Shown piece by piece: positions 33,195 to 41,704 of a stretch of DNA of 64,000 nt. Source of the DNA: Streptomyces sennicomposti. GTDB taxonomy: Bacteria; Actinomycetota; Actinomycetes; Streptomycetales; Streptomycetaceae. The stretch's first letter is position 1. The number at the start of each line of letters is the position of its first letter. The notes under the pieces were generated by a model. That model did no database searches. It worked only from the letters and a program-made list of their open reading frames with translations, and was not told where the DNA came from. Location of the stretch: assembly GCF_019890635.1 (NCBI RefSeq), contig NZ_JAIOAB010000007.1, positions 123,784 through 187,783 of the forward strand, in the 5' to 3' direction. The translations under genes and the position numbers were made by a program.

Positions 33195-34466
33195 TCAGGA
33201 CGCGCTGTTCATCGCCCGGGTGATCGCCTCGGAGGTCTTCGCCGCCTCCCGCTTCAGGTCGCCGCCGGTGAGGACGGCCGTCATGTAGTCCTTGATCGGG
33301 TTCTCCGCCTCCACGGCGGCCCAGCCGGGGGTGTTCGGCGTGGCGTGGCCCTGCGCCGCGCCGACGGCCATGGCGGCGGCGCCGGGGTCGGAGGCCACCG
33401 CGGAGGTGAGGGAGGTCTTGTTCGGCACGTAACTCATGGCGAGGGCGAGTTTCTTCTGCCAGGTGTCGCCGGTGAGTTCCTTGACGAAGGTGTAGGCGGC
33501 GTCCTGGTGCCCGGAGGCGGCCGGGATCACCAGGTCGGAGCCGCCGGTGAAGACCGCGCCGGGTTTGTCGGCGGTCTTGCCGGGGATGGGGAAGAAGCCG
33601 AGCTTGCCCTTGAGGGCGGGGTTCTGCTCGGTGACGACGTTGGCGCCGCCGGGGACGGCGATGATCTGCGCCACCTTGCCCTTGGCCATCACCTCGGCCT
33701 GGGGCGGGTTGGCCTCGTCGGCGTCCTTCGGTCCCTTGCCCAGCGCCTGGAGTTCCTTGTAGAACTCCATCCCGGCCAGCGCCTCGGGCGTGTCGAGGGC
33801 GCCCTTCCACTTGCCGTTCTGCTCGACGGCGAGGTCGCCGCCCTCGTCCCAGACGAACCCGGCCAGCGCGTACCAGGTCTGGCCGGTGAGGTAGATGCCC
33901 TGCTGGTCGCCCTTGTTCAGTTTCCGGGTCGCGGCGATCCACTGGTCCCGGGTCCTGAGTGCGGCCGGGTCGATGCCGGCCCGCTGGAAGAGGTCCTTGC
34001 GGTAGATCACGACGCGGTTGGCGGCGTAGTACGGGATGCCGTACTGCTTGCCCTCCCAGGCGCCGGGTTCGGCCAGCCCCCTGAGCCAGGCCCCGCCGCC
34101 GAGGTCGGCCTTCTTGTCGCTGAGGTCGAGCAGGCCGCCGCTCTGCGCGTACTGGGCCACCTGGGTGTTGCCGACCTCGATGACGTCGGGCGCGTCGTTG
34201 CTGGCGAGGGCGGCGGTGACCTTCTGGCCGATGCCGTCCCACTCCTGGATCTGGATCTTGAGGTGGATGTCGGGGTGGGCGGCGGCGAAGGCGGCGGTGA
34301 ACTCCTTCTGGAAGGCGGCGGAGACGCTGTCCCGCATCAGCCAGACGGTCAGCTCGGACGAGCCGCCGCCCCCGCCGTCGGCCGCGTCGCCGGAGCCGCT
34401 GGAACAGCCGCTCAGGATCAGGGCGGCGGTGAGGACGGACGCACCGGTGAGCATGCGGAACTTCAC
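33195..34466 (-). CDS. DasA-like sugar-binding lipoprotein
   Basis: 423 residues from GTG 34466, with GAGGTGACCC upstream. The N terminus ALILSGCSSGSGDAADG has a lipobox (Leu-Ser-Gly-Cys). The mature protein, with ELTVWLMRDSVSAAFQ, IQIQEWDGIGQKVTAALASN, APDVIEVGNTQVAQYAQSGG and KTSLTSAV, follows the pattern of the chitooligosaccharide-binding protein DasA and its relatives. It captures oligosaccharides outside the membrane for the two permeases. This is probably a DasA paralogue rather than DasA itself. A 154-base Gly/Arg-type repeat gap separates it from the permease gene. Confidence 0.88.
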   Translation of the reverse strand: MKFRMLTGASVLTAALILSGCSSGSGDAADGGGGGSSELTVWLMRDSVSAAFQKEFTAAFAAAHPDIHLKIQIQEWDGIGQKVTAALASNDAPDVIEVGNTQVAQYAQSGGLLDLSDKKADLGGGAWLRGLAEPGAWEGKQYGIPYYAANRVVIYRKDLFQRAGIDPAALRTRDQWIAATRKLNKGDQQGIYLTGQTWYALAGFVWDEGGDLAVEQNGKWKGALDTPEALAGMEFYKELQALGKGPKDADEANPPQAEVMAKGKVAQIIAVPGGANVVTEQNPALKGKLGFFPIPGKTADKPGAVFTGGSDLVIPAASGHQDAAYTFVKELTGDTWQKKLALAMSYVPNKTSLTSAVASDPGAAAMAVGAAQGHATPNTPGWAAVEAENPIKDYMTAVLTGGDLKREAAKTSEAITRAMNSAS

Positions 34467-34563
34467 GGGTCACCTCGGGGAAGCTCAGGAAGGGCGCGGA
34501 GCAGAAGGGGCGCGGAGCGAGACGAGCGCGGAGCAGGCAGGGCGCGGAGCAGGCAGGACCGAC

Positions 34564-34772
34564 CGGTGACCTGACCAGTTGGCGAGTGGACAGGTGACCT
34601 GCTGGTGGTGGACGAAACTGGCATGGACCAATGAGTCCGTCAACCCCCCACCGCACAAAGGATTTCCGGCCGCGAGGAGGAAGTGGCGCTCCGCACTCCC
34701 CCGACCGGAAGACACGAACTGGTCCTGACCAGTACGGTGTTGGTCACGCAAAGGTGGCAACTGGTCACCTGT
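34564..34772. promoter_or_regulatory. DasR-like operator cluster between GntR gene and sugar operon
   Basis: The best site is ACTGGTC-CT-GACCAGT at 34718-34733, which differs from the DasR-type consensus (ACTGGTCTAGACCAGT form) only in the two central bases. Related elements: ACTGGTCACCTGT at 34760-34772, CAGGTGACCTG at 34591-34601 and CTGACCAGTT at 34571-34580. Two lie near the GntR start and two about 115-130 bases before the binding-protein start, which suggests that the regulator controls both directions. Confidence 0.75.
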
Positions 34773-34806
34773 GCGGGCCTGTACGGACCGAGAGGGGACG
34801 ACGCGG

Positions 34807-35661
34807 ATGGGTGACAGGGAGCCGGGCACGGCCGGACCGGGCGGCGTCCTCAAACGGGAGCGGGTGCGCGACGCCGTGCTGGAGATGGCCGAGGAGCGCC
34901 GGCCGGGGGACGCGATCCCCTCCGAGCGGACGCTGTGCGCGCAACTCGGCGTGTCCCGGCCGACGTTGCGGGCCGCCGTGGACGAACTGGTCACCGCCGG
35001 GGTTCTCGTGCGCGAACACGGCCGCGGGGTCTTCGTCGCCCCGGAGAAGATCACCCAGGAGCTGGTGCAGGGCAGCCACTCGCTGAGCGTGCCGCGGGCC
35101 GCGGGCACCTGGGCGAGCCGGCTGCTGGAGTTCACCACCGTGCCGGCGGGCGCGCGGGTGGGCCGCAGGCTGCGCCTCTCCCCCGCCGCGCAGATCGTCT
35201 ACGTCGCCCGGCTGCGGCTGGTGGACGCCGCCCCCATGGCCATCGAGCATCTGCACATCCCGGCCGACCTGGTGCCCGGCCTCACTGCCCGCGAACTCGA
35301 ACAGGGCGATCTGTACGAGCACTTGGGCACCCGGCACGGCATTCACGTGAGCGAAGCCACCCAGGCGATCGAGCCCACCGTGGTGACCCGCGCCGAGGCG
35401 GAGCTGCTGGATGTGCCGGAGCTGTCCCCGGCCCTGCTGTTCGAGCGGCTGACCACCGACATGGGCGGGCGCCCGGTGGAGTACGTCCACTCGCTCTACC
35501 GCGGCGACCGGTACCGCATCGTCTCCCGGCTGACGCTCGGCGCCGACGGCGCGCCCGCCCCACCGCCGGACGGGCACCACCCGGGCATCCCGCCGGGCGA
35601 CTTCCCGCACGGCGACCCGGTCACCGCCTCGACGCTGGGCGACGTCCAGAACCAGCGCTGA
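34807..35661 (+). CDS. GntR/HutC family regulator with UTRA domain (DasR-like)
   Basis: 284 residues from ATG 34807, preceded by GAGAGGGGACG. The N-terminal winged HTH reads PSERTLCAQLGVSRPTLRAA followed by VDELVTAGVLVREHGRGVFV. The C-terminal UTRA ligand domain has VYVARLRLVDAAPMAIEHLH and the closing VEYVHSLYRGDRYRIVSRL, closely like DasR, whose effectors are phosphorylated amino sugars. The tail is Pro/Gly/His-rich and extra. It is divergent from the ABC operon with DasR-like operators between, so it should repress the operon and itself. Confidence 0.9.
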   Translation: MGDREPGTAGPGGVLKRERVRDAVLEMAEERRPGDAIPSERTLCAQLGVSRPTLRAAVDELVTAGVLVREHGRGVFVAPEKITQELVQGSHSLSVPRAAGTWASRLLEFTTVPAGARVGRRLRLSPAAQIVYVARLRLVDAAPMAIEHLHIPADLVPGLTARELEQGDLYEHLGTRHGIHVSEATQAIEPTVVTRAEAELLDVPELSPALLFERLTTDMGGRPVEYVHSLYRGDRYRIVSRLTLGADGAPAPPPDGHHPGIPPGDFPHGDPVTASTLGDVQNQR

Positions 35662-35783
35662 GCGGCGGAGGCGGGGGCGGCGTTCGCTTCGAGCGCTCGT
35701 TCTCACTGGCGGGTCGCTCTCGGCGGCCGGCGTTCGCCGACGGCCCACGTTCGCCGTCGGCCGGTGGCGTTCCCCGTCGGCGG

Positions 35784-36452
35784 CTAGCGTTCCCCGTCGG
35801 CCGCCCGGGCGGCCACCCGGTCGGCCGCCCGCGCGTCCGTACGGGCGGCCGTACGGGCGGCCGTCTGCGCGTCCGTACGGGCGGCCGACCGCGCCGCCAG
35901 GTCCAGCAGTTCGTCCACCGGCCACTGGTCGTAGGCGTGTTCGCCGTACCGGACGGCCAGGACGCGGCCGTCGGGGGCGACGAGGAAGTCGGCGGGCAGG
36001 CCGAGCCGGCCGCCGTGCGGGCTGCGGGAGGGCAGGCGCTCGCGCCCGCGCGCCACCTGCCACGCGCCGCTGAGGACCGCCCACGCGATCGGCCCCCACA
36101 CCCGCGGGCTGAGCAGGGCGCGGGGCGACCGCTCCACGCCGAATTCCGCGTACAGCCGCTTGGCCGGATCGGCGACGACCGCGAACGGGAGGTCCGCGGT
36201 GTGCGGCGCCAGCTCCTCGGCGGGCGAGTGGAAGACCACCACCTCCCGCACCCCGGCGGCCTCGATCTCCCCGTGCCGCCGTACCACCGAGCGCAGATGC
36301 AGATTGCACACCGGGCACCCGGCGAAACGGCGGAACTGGAGGTGGACCAGCCGCTCGGGGTCGGGCACGGCGACCCGTTCGCCCAAGACGCTGGTGAGCG
36401 AGCGGGTCTCGACGGTGGAGCCGGGTTCCAGCCGACCGCGGGAGGTGCTCAT
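35784..36452 (-). CDS. Peroxiredoxin-like (AhpC/TSA, DUF899-type thiol) protein
   Basis: 222 residues from ATG 36452, six bases after AAGGG; ATG 36458 sits too close to that site. The thioredoxin-like fold shows VHLQFRRFAGCPVCNLHLRS with Cys-x2-Cys at the active site, then VVVFHSPAEELAPHTADLPF and PADFLVAPDGRVLAVRYGEH. This group is predicted to reduce peroxides or act as a thiol oxidoreductase. The last 30 residues are a low-complexity Ala-Arg-Thr-Asp repeat that seems to have grown from a DNA repeat. It is divergent from a TetR gene. Confidence 0.8.
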   Translation of the reverse strand: MSTSRGRLEPGSTVETRSLTSVLGERVAVPDPERLVHLQFRRFAGCPVCNLHLRSVVRRHGEIEAAGVREVVVFHSPAEELAPHTADLPFAVVADPAKRLYAEFGVERSPRALLSPRVWGPIAWAVLSGAWQVARGRERLPSRSPHGGRLGLPADFLVAPDGRVLAVRYGEHAYDQWPVDELLDLAARSAARTDAQTAARTAARTDARAADRVAARAADGER

Positions 36453-36464
36453 GGGCATCCCTTC

Positions 36465-36514
36465 GTAGGCGTATGCCGTACGCCTACTAGCGTAGGCGTA
36501 TGCCGTACGCTGTC
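36465..36514. promoter_or_regulatory. Duplicated palindromic TetR operator
   Basis: Site 1: GTAGGCGTA (36465-36473) and TACGCCTAC (36479-36487), a perfect 9-base inverted repeat around TGCCG. Site 2 (36492-36514) repeats the left arm and centre and keeps TACGC of the right arm, at a 27-base period. The pair fills the 69-base gap between the divergent genes. The TetR start at 36522 is only 7 bases from site 2. Confidence 0.8.
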
Positions 36515-36521
36515 AACCGTC

Positions 36522-37136
36522 ATGCCACGCCCGCGTTCCCTCACCCCCGAACAGCTCGCCTCGGCCGCGCTCGCCGTCATCGACCGCGACGGCCTCGCCG
36601 GGCTCTCGATGCGCGCCGTCGCCAAGGAGCTGGGCATGAGCACCATGGGGCTCTACCGGTACGTGGCGGACCGCGACGAGCTCGAACGGCTGGTCGTGGA
36701 ACGCGTGCTGGGCGCCGTGGACACCGAGCCGCCGGAGCCGGGCGCGCCCTGGCGCGAGCGGGTCACGGTCCTGGCGGGGCGGCTGCGCGCCACCGTGGGC
36801 GCCCATCCGGAGGTCGTCCCCCTCACCGTCACCCACCGGCACCACTCCCTCGGGGTGCTGCGCTGGTCGGAGACCGTGCTCGCGGTTCTCACCGAGGCCG
36901 GCGTCGAGGGCGAGCGGCGGGTCGTCGTCCTGCGCGCCCTGCTCGGCTACGTCATCGGGGCGATCCAGCTGGAGCACCTGGGCCCCCTGTCCGGTCCCGG
37001 GACGACCGCCCTCGCCGCCCTGCCCGCCGCCGAGTTCCCGCTGATGGCCGCCACCGCCCGGGACGCCCGCACCGTGGACGCCGACCGGGAGTTCCTGGGC
37101 GGCCTCGCCCTGCTGCTCGACGGCATCACCGTCTGA
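36522..37136 (+). CDS. TetR family transcriptional regulator
   Basis: 204 residues from ATG 36522. The HTH region LSMRAVAKELGMSTMGLYRY followed by VADRDELERLV, and the TetR_C_1-type C-terminal domain with HPEVVPLTVTHRHHSLGVLR, resemble TetR proteins that sense small amphipathic ligands. It is divergent from the peroxiredoxin-like gene, with two palindromes between, so it likely represses that gene and itself. No clear ribosome site precedes the ATG; operator sequence fills this space. Confidence 0.9.
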   Translation: MPRPRSLTPEQLASAALAVIDRDGLAGLSMRAVAKELGMSTMGLYRYVADRDELERLVVERVLGAVDTEPPEPGAPWRERVTVLAGRLRATVGAHPEVVPLTVTHRHHSLGVLRWSETVLAVLTEAGVEGERRVVVLRALLGYVIGAIQLEHLGPLSGPGTTALAALPAAEFPLMAATARDARTVDADREFLGGLALLLDGITV

Positions 37137-37328
37137 ACCCGCTCGACGGCACCGCCACGTGAACCCGCCCGCTCGACGGCACCGCCGCCCCAACTCAGCG
37201 GCTCCGGCGGCCCTTTGGAACCCGTCCGACCGGCACCGAAGCCGCAGCTCAGGACATGACGGACCGCTGACGTACCAACAAGTCCAAAGGTGTGGTCAGC
37301 GGGCCGCGGGGTGGGGAGGATGGGCCCC

Positions 37329-38147
37329 ATGACGGATCACGGTTCCTCCATCAACCCCAACAAGCCGAGTATCGCCCGCGTTTACGACTATCTGCTCGGC
37401 GGCAAGGACAACTACGCCGTGGACCGGGAGATCGGCGATGTGTTCAAGCGCGACCTCCCCGGTTCCGTGGCGATCGCCTTCGCCAACCGCTCGGCTCTGA
37501 CCCGGGCGATCGGGGAGATCGTGACGACCACCGGGATACGGCAGTTCATCGACCTGGGCAGCGGTCTGCCGACCGCCGACAACGTCCACCAGGTCGCCCA
37601 GCGGCACGACCCGGAGTCCCGGGTGGTGTACGTCGACATCGATCCCCAGGTGCTGGTGCACGGGCGGGCGTTGCTGGAGGAGAACGAGCGGACCCGGGTC
37701 GTCCCGGTCGACGTCCGCGACCCGGAGGGCGTGTTCACCCACCCGGACACCCTGGAGCTGATCGACTTCGAGCAGCCCGTCGCCGTCGTCTTCAGCGCGA
37801 TCCTCCACCACGTCAACGACGAGGAGGACCCCGCCGCGATCGTCCGCTACTGGCGCGAGCGCGTGCCCTCGGGCAGCCACTTCTTCGTCAGCCACTTCCG
37901 GTCCGGCAACAACCCGGAGACGGAGGAGGCGGAGCGGGTCCTCCAGCAGACCTTCGGCCGGGGGCGGTGGCGCACCGACGCGGAGATCGAGGCGCTGCTG
38001 GACGGCCTGGAGATCCTGGAGCCCGGGATCGTCCCCGCGTCCCTGTGGCGGCCCGAGGTGGTGGACAGCCCGCGGATCGGCGACGGGGAACGGGAACTCA
38101 CCGTCTGGGAGCGTCTGATCGCCGCCGGCCTCGCCCGCAAGCCGTAG
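37329..38147 (+). CDS. SAM-dependent methyltransferase, DUF574 type (1)
   Basis: 272 residues from ATG 37329; GGAGG lies 10 bases upstream. The family signature PSIARVYDYLLGGKDNYAVD is followed by the SAM-binding QFIDLGSGLPT, VVYVDIDPQVLVHGRALL and VAVVFSAILHHVNDEEDP. This is the actinomycete-specific Methyltransf_19 (DUF574) family, abundant in streptomycetes and mostly uncharacterised. The second copy in this window lies at 51233-52027. No obvious partner is adjacent. Substrate unknown. Confidence 0.9.
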   Translation: MTDHGSSINPNKPSIARVYDYLLGGKDNYAVDREIGDVFKRDLPGSVAIAFANRSALTRAIGEIVTTTGIRQFIDLGSGLPTADNVHQVAQRHDPESRVVYVDIDPQVLVHGRALLEENERTRVVPVDVRDPEGVFTHPDTLELIDFEQPVAVVFSAILHHVNDEEDPAAIVRYWRERVPSGSHFFVSHFRSGNNPETEEAERVLQQTFGRGRWRTDAEIEALLDGLEILEPGIVPASLWRPEVVDSPRIGDGERELTVWERLIAAGLARKP

Positions 38148-38546
38148 GCCCTGCCCGCCCGGGCTCTACCCGCCCGGGCTCTGCTCGCCGGGCGGCCCGT
38201 CACGACGTGCCGGGAGGTCGGCGAGGTCCTACGGTGTCGGTATGACTGCGGAGCGTTCGGCGCGGCCGTCGTACCGGCGGCCGGCCCGGGTCCACGCGCC
38301 GCTGCCGTGCGGCGTCCCGGCGTGCGCGCCGGCGGTGCGCGCGGCGACGAGCGGTCCGGCCCGGGCACACCCCGCTCCGGCCCCGCCCGCCTCGACCCCT
38401 CCCGCCTCGACCGGTCCCGCCTCGACCGCTCCCGCCTCCCGCGGAGGCACCGTGCGCCGTGGCCGCCGGCACCAGAGGTGCTGCGTGTTCCGTGGCCGCC
38501 GGTTCCGGCGTACCACCGTGCGCCGTGGCCGCCGGTTCCGCTTCTG

Positions 38547-39704
38547 ATGCGGTGGCGACGGGGACCGGTCGGCCCGGGAGGGGCGCCGCGAGGCGACGTG
38601 CGCCCGCGCTTCCGCCTCCTTCCCGGACTGGTCGCCGCGCTGCTCCTGGTCGGCGGGGTGGTGGCCGATCTGTTCGGGTCCCAGCCGTACATGGGGCTGC
38701 CCCTGCTCACCGCGGCCCCGCTGGTCGCCGGCGCGCTGATGTCCTTCCGCGCCAGCCTGTCCTTCGCGGTGGCGGCGTGCGTGATCTCGGTCCTGCTGGA
38801 CCTGCATCTGGAGCGTCCCACGACGGCGCTGGTCGTGGACCTGGCCGATGTGCTGACCACCGGCCTCCTGGCGCTCGGGGTCAACCGCATCCTGGCCCTC
38901 CAGGGGCGCCGGCTGGCGCAGGTGCGCGACGTGGCCGAGATCGCGCAGCGGGCGGTGCTCCCGGACCCGCCGCGCCGCGCGGGGCCGGTGGCGGTGGCCG
39001 CCCGGTACGTGGCCGCGGAGACCGAGGCGCGGATCGGGGGCGATCTGTACGCGGTACAGTCGACCCCGTTCGGGGTGCGGGCGATCATCGGGGACGTGCG
39101 GGGCAAGGGGCTGGGGGCCGTGTCGACGGTCTCGGTGCTGATCGGGGCGTTCCGGGTGGAGGCCGACCACGTGCCCACCCTCGGCGAGCTGGCGGACCGG
39201 CTGGACGACGTCCTCGCCCGGGGCGGCGCGGGCGGGGAGTCCGAGGACTTCACCACCGCCGTACTGCTCCAGATTCCCCCGGACGGGCGTACGGCGCAGG
39301 TGTGCAACCGCGGGCATCCGCCGCCGTACCTGGTCGACGGGCGGGCCGTCTCGCCGCTGGAGCCGAGCACCCACGAGCTGCCGCTGGGGATGCGGCTGTG
39401 GCCCGGAGCGGGGGCGGACGGCGGGGCGAGCACGGACGTCTTCCCGCTGAGCCCCGGCGCCTCGCTGCTGCTGGTCACCGACGGGGTGACCGAGGCGCGC
39501 GACGGGCAGGGAGCGTTCTACGACCCGAGCGACCGTCTCGATCCCGGCGTGTACCCGAACCCCCGGCGGCTCGTGGACGCCCTGGTGCGTGACGTGGCGC
39601 GCTGGACGGGGGGCCGGAACCAGGACGACATGGCCGTCCTCGCCCTGACCCGTACCGCGGGGAGGGGGCGCGGGCCGGACGACGCGTCGCCTCCGCTGCC
39701 GTGA
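38547..39704 (+). CDS. Membrane-anchored PP2C/SpoIIE-type phosphatase (RsbU-like)
   Basis: 385 residues from ATG 38547. Four N-terminal helices (LLPGLVAALLLVGGVVADLF, LLTAAPLVAGALMS, ASLSFAVAACVISVLLDL, DVLTTGLLALGVNRILAL) are followed by a linker (QVRDVAEIAQRAVLPDPP) and the phosphatase domain, with metal sites in IGGDLYAV, IIGDVRGKGLGA and NQDDMAVLAL. Proteins of this type act on anti-anti-sigma factors. The start overlaps the stop of an upstream Arg-rich frame (38242-38547) as TGATG; that upstream frame is repetitive and I do not count it as a gene. Other starts upstream are possible. Confidence 0.85.
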   Translation: MRWRRGPVGPGGAPRGDVRPRFRLLPGLVAALLLVGGVVADLFGSQPYMGLPLLTAAPLVAGALMSFRASLSFAVAACVISVLLDLHLERPTTALVVDLADVLTTGLLALGVNRILALQGRRLAQVRDVAEIAQRAVLPDPPRRAGPVAVAARYVAAETEARIGGDLYAVQSTPFGVRAIIGDVRGKGLGAVSTVSVLIGAFRVEADHVPTLGELADRLDDVLARGGAGGESEDFTTAVLLQIPPDGRTAQVCNRGHPPPYLVDGRAVSPLEPSTHELPLGMRLWPGAGADGGASTDVFPLSPGASLLLVTDGVTEARDGQGAFYDPSDRLDPGVYPNPRRLVDALVRDVARWTGGRNQDDMAVLALTRTAGRGRGPDDASPPLP

Positions 39705-39735
39705 GGGGCGCCGTCGTGCGGCGTGGCCCCGCCCG

Positions 39736-40477
39736 TCAGGGAGCGGCCGTGTCCGCACCGCGAGCGAGGATGTCCCGGGCCGCCGCGACGAGCGGGGCGT
39801 TGCCCTCGGCGGGGGAGCCGTCCGGGAGGCGGAGGGTGTCCTCCAGACCGATCCGGGTGTCCAGGCCCAGCCGGGCGGCGGTCCTGAGGACGGGCCAGGC
39901 CGTGTCGTCCTCGCCGTGCAGCAGGACGGGCGCCCCGGCCGTGCCCGCCAGACGGCGGACCAGGCCGAGGGCGGCTTCCTCCGCCTGGGCCGGCGGGGGC
40001 GCCGCTGATCTCGGCCAGCACCCTGAGGACCCGGCCGGAGAACGGGGAGGCGAGGTGGGCGCGCGGGCCGTCGGTGCCGGAGAAGAGACCGGCCTCGATG
40101 CCGATGCCGCGGTCGGCGAGGGTCCGGGCGATCAGATCGGCGCCGTCCTCGTGCCAGTTGACCGAGGCGTGGTCGGGCAGGACCGTCCAGGACTCGACGA
40201 GCCGGGCGCGACGGCGGGCGTCGGGCTCGGTCCACTCCCCCGTCGTCACACCGACGGCGACCGCGGGGCCGACGGCTTCCCGGACGGCCTGGAGCATGTC
40301 CCGGACCACCGCCGCGTCCAGGCTGTCGTGTCCCCGGTGGTCCTTGGGGTGCAGATGGACGTCCTGCGCCCCCGCGCGGACCGCCCGGCGCGCCTCGGCC
40401 GCCGCCTCCTCGGCGGAGACGGGAATCCAGGGGCTCTCGTCGGTCCGGCGCACTCCGTTGAGACACACTTGCAGCAT
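39736..40477 (-). pseudogene. BKACE (DUF849) enzyme with a frameshift
   Basis: The first frame from ATG 40477 reads LQVCLNGVRRTDESPWIPVS, the zinc-site DVHLHPKDHRGHDS, VGVTTGEWTEPDAR and VLRVLAEISGAP. The frame then changes near 39988-40000, at a G-run, and similarity continues in another frame with AQAEEAALGLVRRLAG, APVLLHGEDDTAWP, RIGLEDTLRLPDG and a stop at 39736. Beta-keto acid cleavage enzymes use zinc to split beta-keto acids with acetyl-CoA. All key residues are present over the two frames, so a single inserted or missing base disables it. This may be a recent mutation or a sequencing error in the homopolymer. Confidence 0.8.
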
Positions 40478-40693
40478 GTACGGCACTCTGCCATGCCCGG
40501 GGCGGCGGCGAAGAGGCCCGCGCCGAGGAGGAGTTCGGCACCTGACCGGTGGAGCACCGCCGTGCACACGAGCGGAGCACCGCCGTACGGCGACCCCGTG
40601 GAGTCCGGCCAGACCGCAACCGGCCGGAGGTTGGCGCGTTCCGGGCGGGTGATTCACACGTGGCTCACAGACGGCGTTCCTACTGTCGTGCAC

Positions 40694-41665
40694 ATGCCCA
40701 GTGACGCTCATGAAGAGCCCGACAACGCCCTCGTCTCCCGGCTCCTGTCCCGCCGCCGCATGCTCGCCCTCGGCGGGGCGGCCGGCGCCGTGGCCCTCAC
40801 CGGGGCGGGCGCCGCCGCACACGCCGCCGACCGGAACCCCGCCACCGGCGCCCGCGCCCTCGACGCCGTCAAGGCCGCCGCCGCGGCATCCACCACCTGC
40901 ATGCGGCTGACCACCGAACAGATCGAAGGCCCCTACTACATCGACTACGAACTCTTCCGCAAGAACGTGGTCGAGGACCGCACCGGCATCCCCCTGGTCC
41001 TCGTGCTGCGCGCGGTGGACGCCGCGACCTGCGAGCCCCTGCGCGACTCGGCCATCGAGATCTGGCACTGCGACGCCTCCGGCGTCTACTCCGGCTACAC
41101 CCGGACCGGCAACGGAGGCGGCGGGGGCGGTACGCCGCCCGGTCCGCCGCCGTCCGGCACACCCAGCGGACCGCCGCCGGGCGGGGGCGGGGGCGGTCAC
41201 CAGACCCCGACGGACGACCTCACCTGGCTGCGCGGCATCCAGATGACCGACCACCAGGGCTTCGTCACCTTCCGGACGGTCTTCCCGGGCTGGTACACCG
41301 GGCGCGCCGTGCACGTCCACACCAAGGTGCACACCGGCGGCTCCCGCACCTCCGACGGCTACACCGGCGGACGCACCTGCCACACCGGGCAGTTCTACTT
41401 CGCCGAGAGCGCCGTACAGGCCACCACGGGCATCGCCCCGTACGCGGCGAACACCGTCACCCGGGTCACCCTCGACCAGGACTCGATCTACCCGGGCACC
41501 GGCACCCAGGGCGGCCTGCTCCAACTCGCCTACGACCACCGGCACATCGCGCGCGGGGTCGTCGGCCACATCACGATGGCCGTGGACCCGGCCGCCACGA
41601 ACGACGGCGACGGAGCCCCCGGCGGCGGCCCTGCGCCCACGGCCTCCCCGTCTCCCAGCGCCTGA
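40694..41665 (+). CDS. Secreted intradiol ring-cleavage dioxygenase family protein
   Basis: 323 residues from ATG 40694. The N terminus LLSRRRMLALGGAAGAVALT is a Tat signal, cleaved near AAAHA. The iron-site pattern of intradiol dioxygenases is complete: Tyr in IEGPYYIDYE, IEIWHCDASGVYSGY with the second Tyr, and VHVHTKVH with His-x-His; GFVTFRTVFPGWYTGR is also typical. Secreted members of the family act on catechols or lignin-derived aromatics. Between SGYTRTG and DDLTWLRG lies an unusual insertion rich in Gly and Pro. The tail is Pro/Ser-rich. Terminator hairpin at 41675. Confidence 0.87.
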   Translation: MPSDAHEEPDNALVSRLLSRRRMLALGGAAGAVALTGAGAAAHAADRNPATGARALDAVKAAAAASTTCMRLTTEQIEGPYYIDYELFRKNVVEDRTGIPLVLVLRAVDAATCEPLRDSAIEIWHCDASGVYSGYTRTGNGGGGGGTPPGPPPSGTPSGPPPGGGGGGHQTPTDDLTWLRGIQMTDHQGFVTFRTVFPGWYTGRAVHVHTKVHTGGSRTSDGYTGGRTCHTGQFYFAESAVQATTGIAPYAANTVTRVTLDQDSIYPGTGTQGGLLQLAYDHRHIARGVVGHITMAVDPAATNDGDGAPGGGPAPTASPSPSA

Positions 41666-41674
41666 CCTCGCACA

Positions 41675-41703
41675 CCTCCGGCCCGCGGACGGCCCGCCGG
41701 AGG
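41675..41703. terminator. Hairpin between convergent genes
   Basis: CCTCCGGC (41675-41682) pairs with GCCGGAGG (41696-41703), and the 13-base centre can pair further (GGCC). It lies between the stop codons of the dioxygenase and the gas vesicle gene, 40 bases apart, so it probably serves both directions. Confidence 0.6.
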
Positions 41704-41704
41704 C

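Noticed and set aside
38242..38547. 101-codon Arg/Pro-rich frame upstream of the membrane phosphatase
   Set aside because: Only its TGATG overlap with the next gene supports it. The sequence is made of DNA repeats and looks non-globular, so it is listed as a finding rather than a gene.
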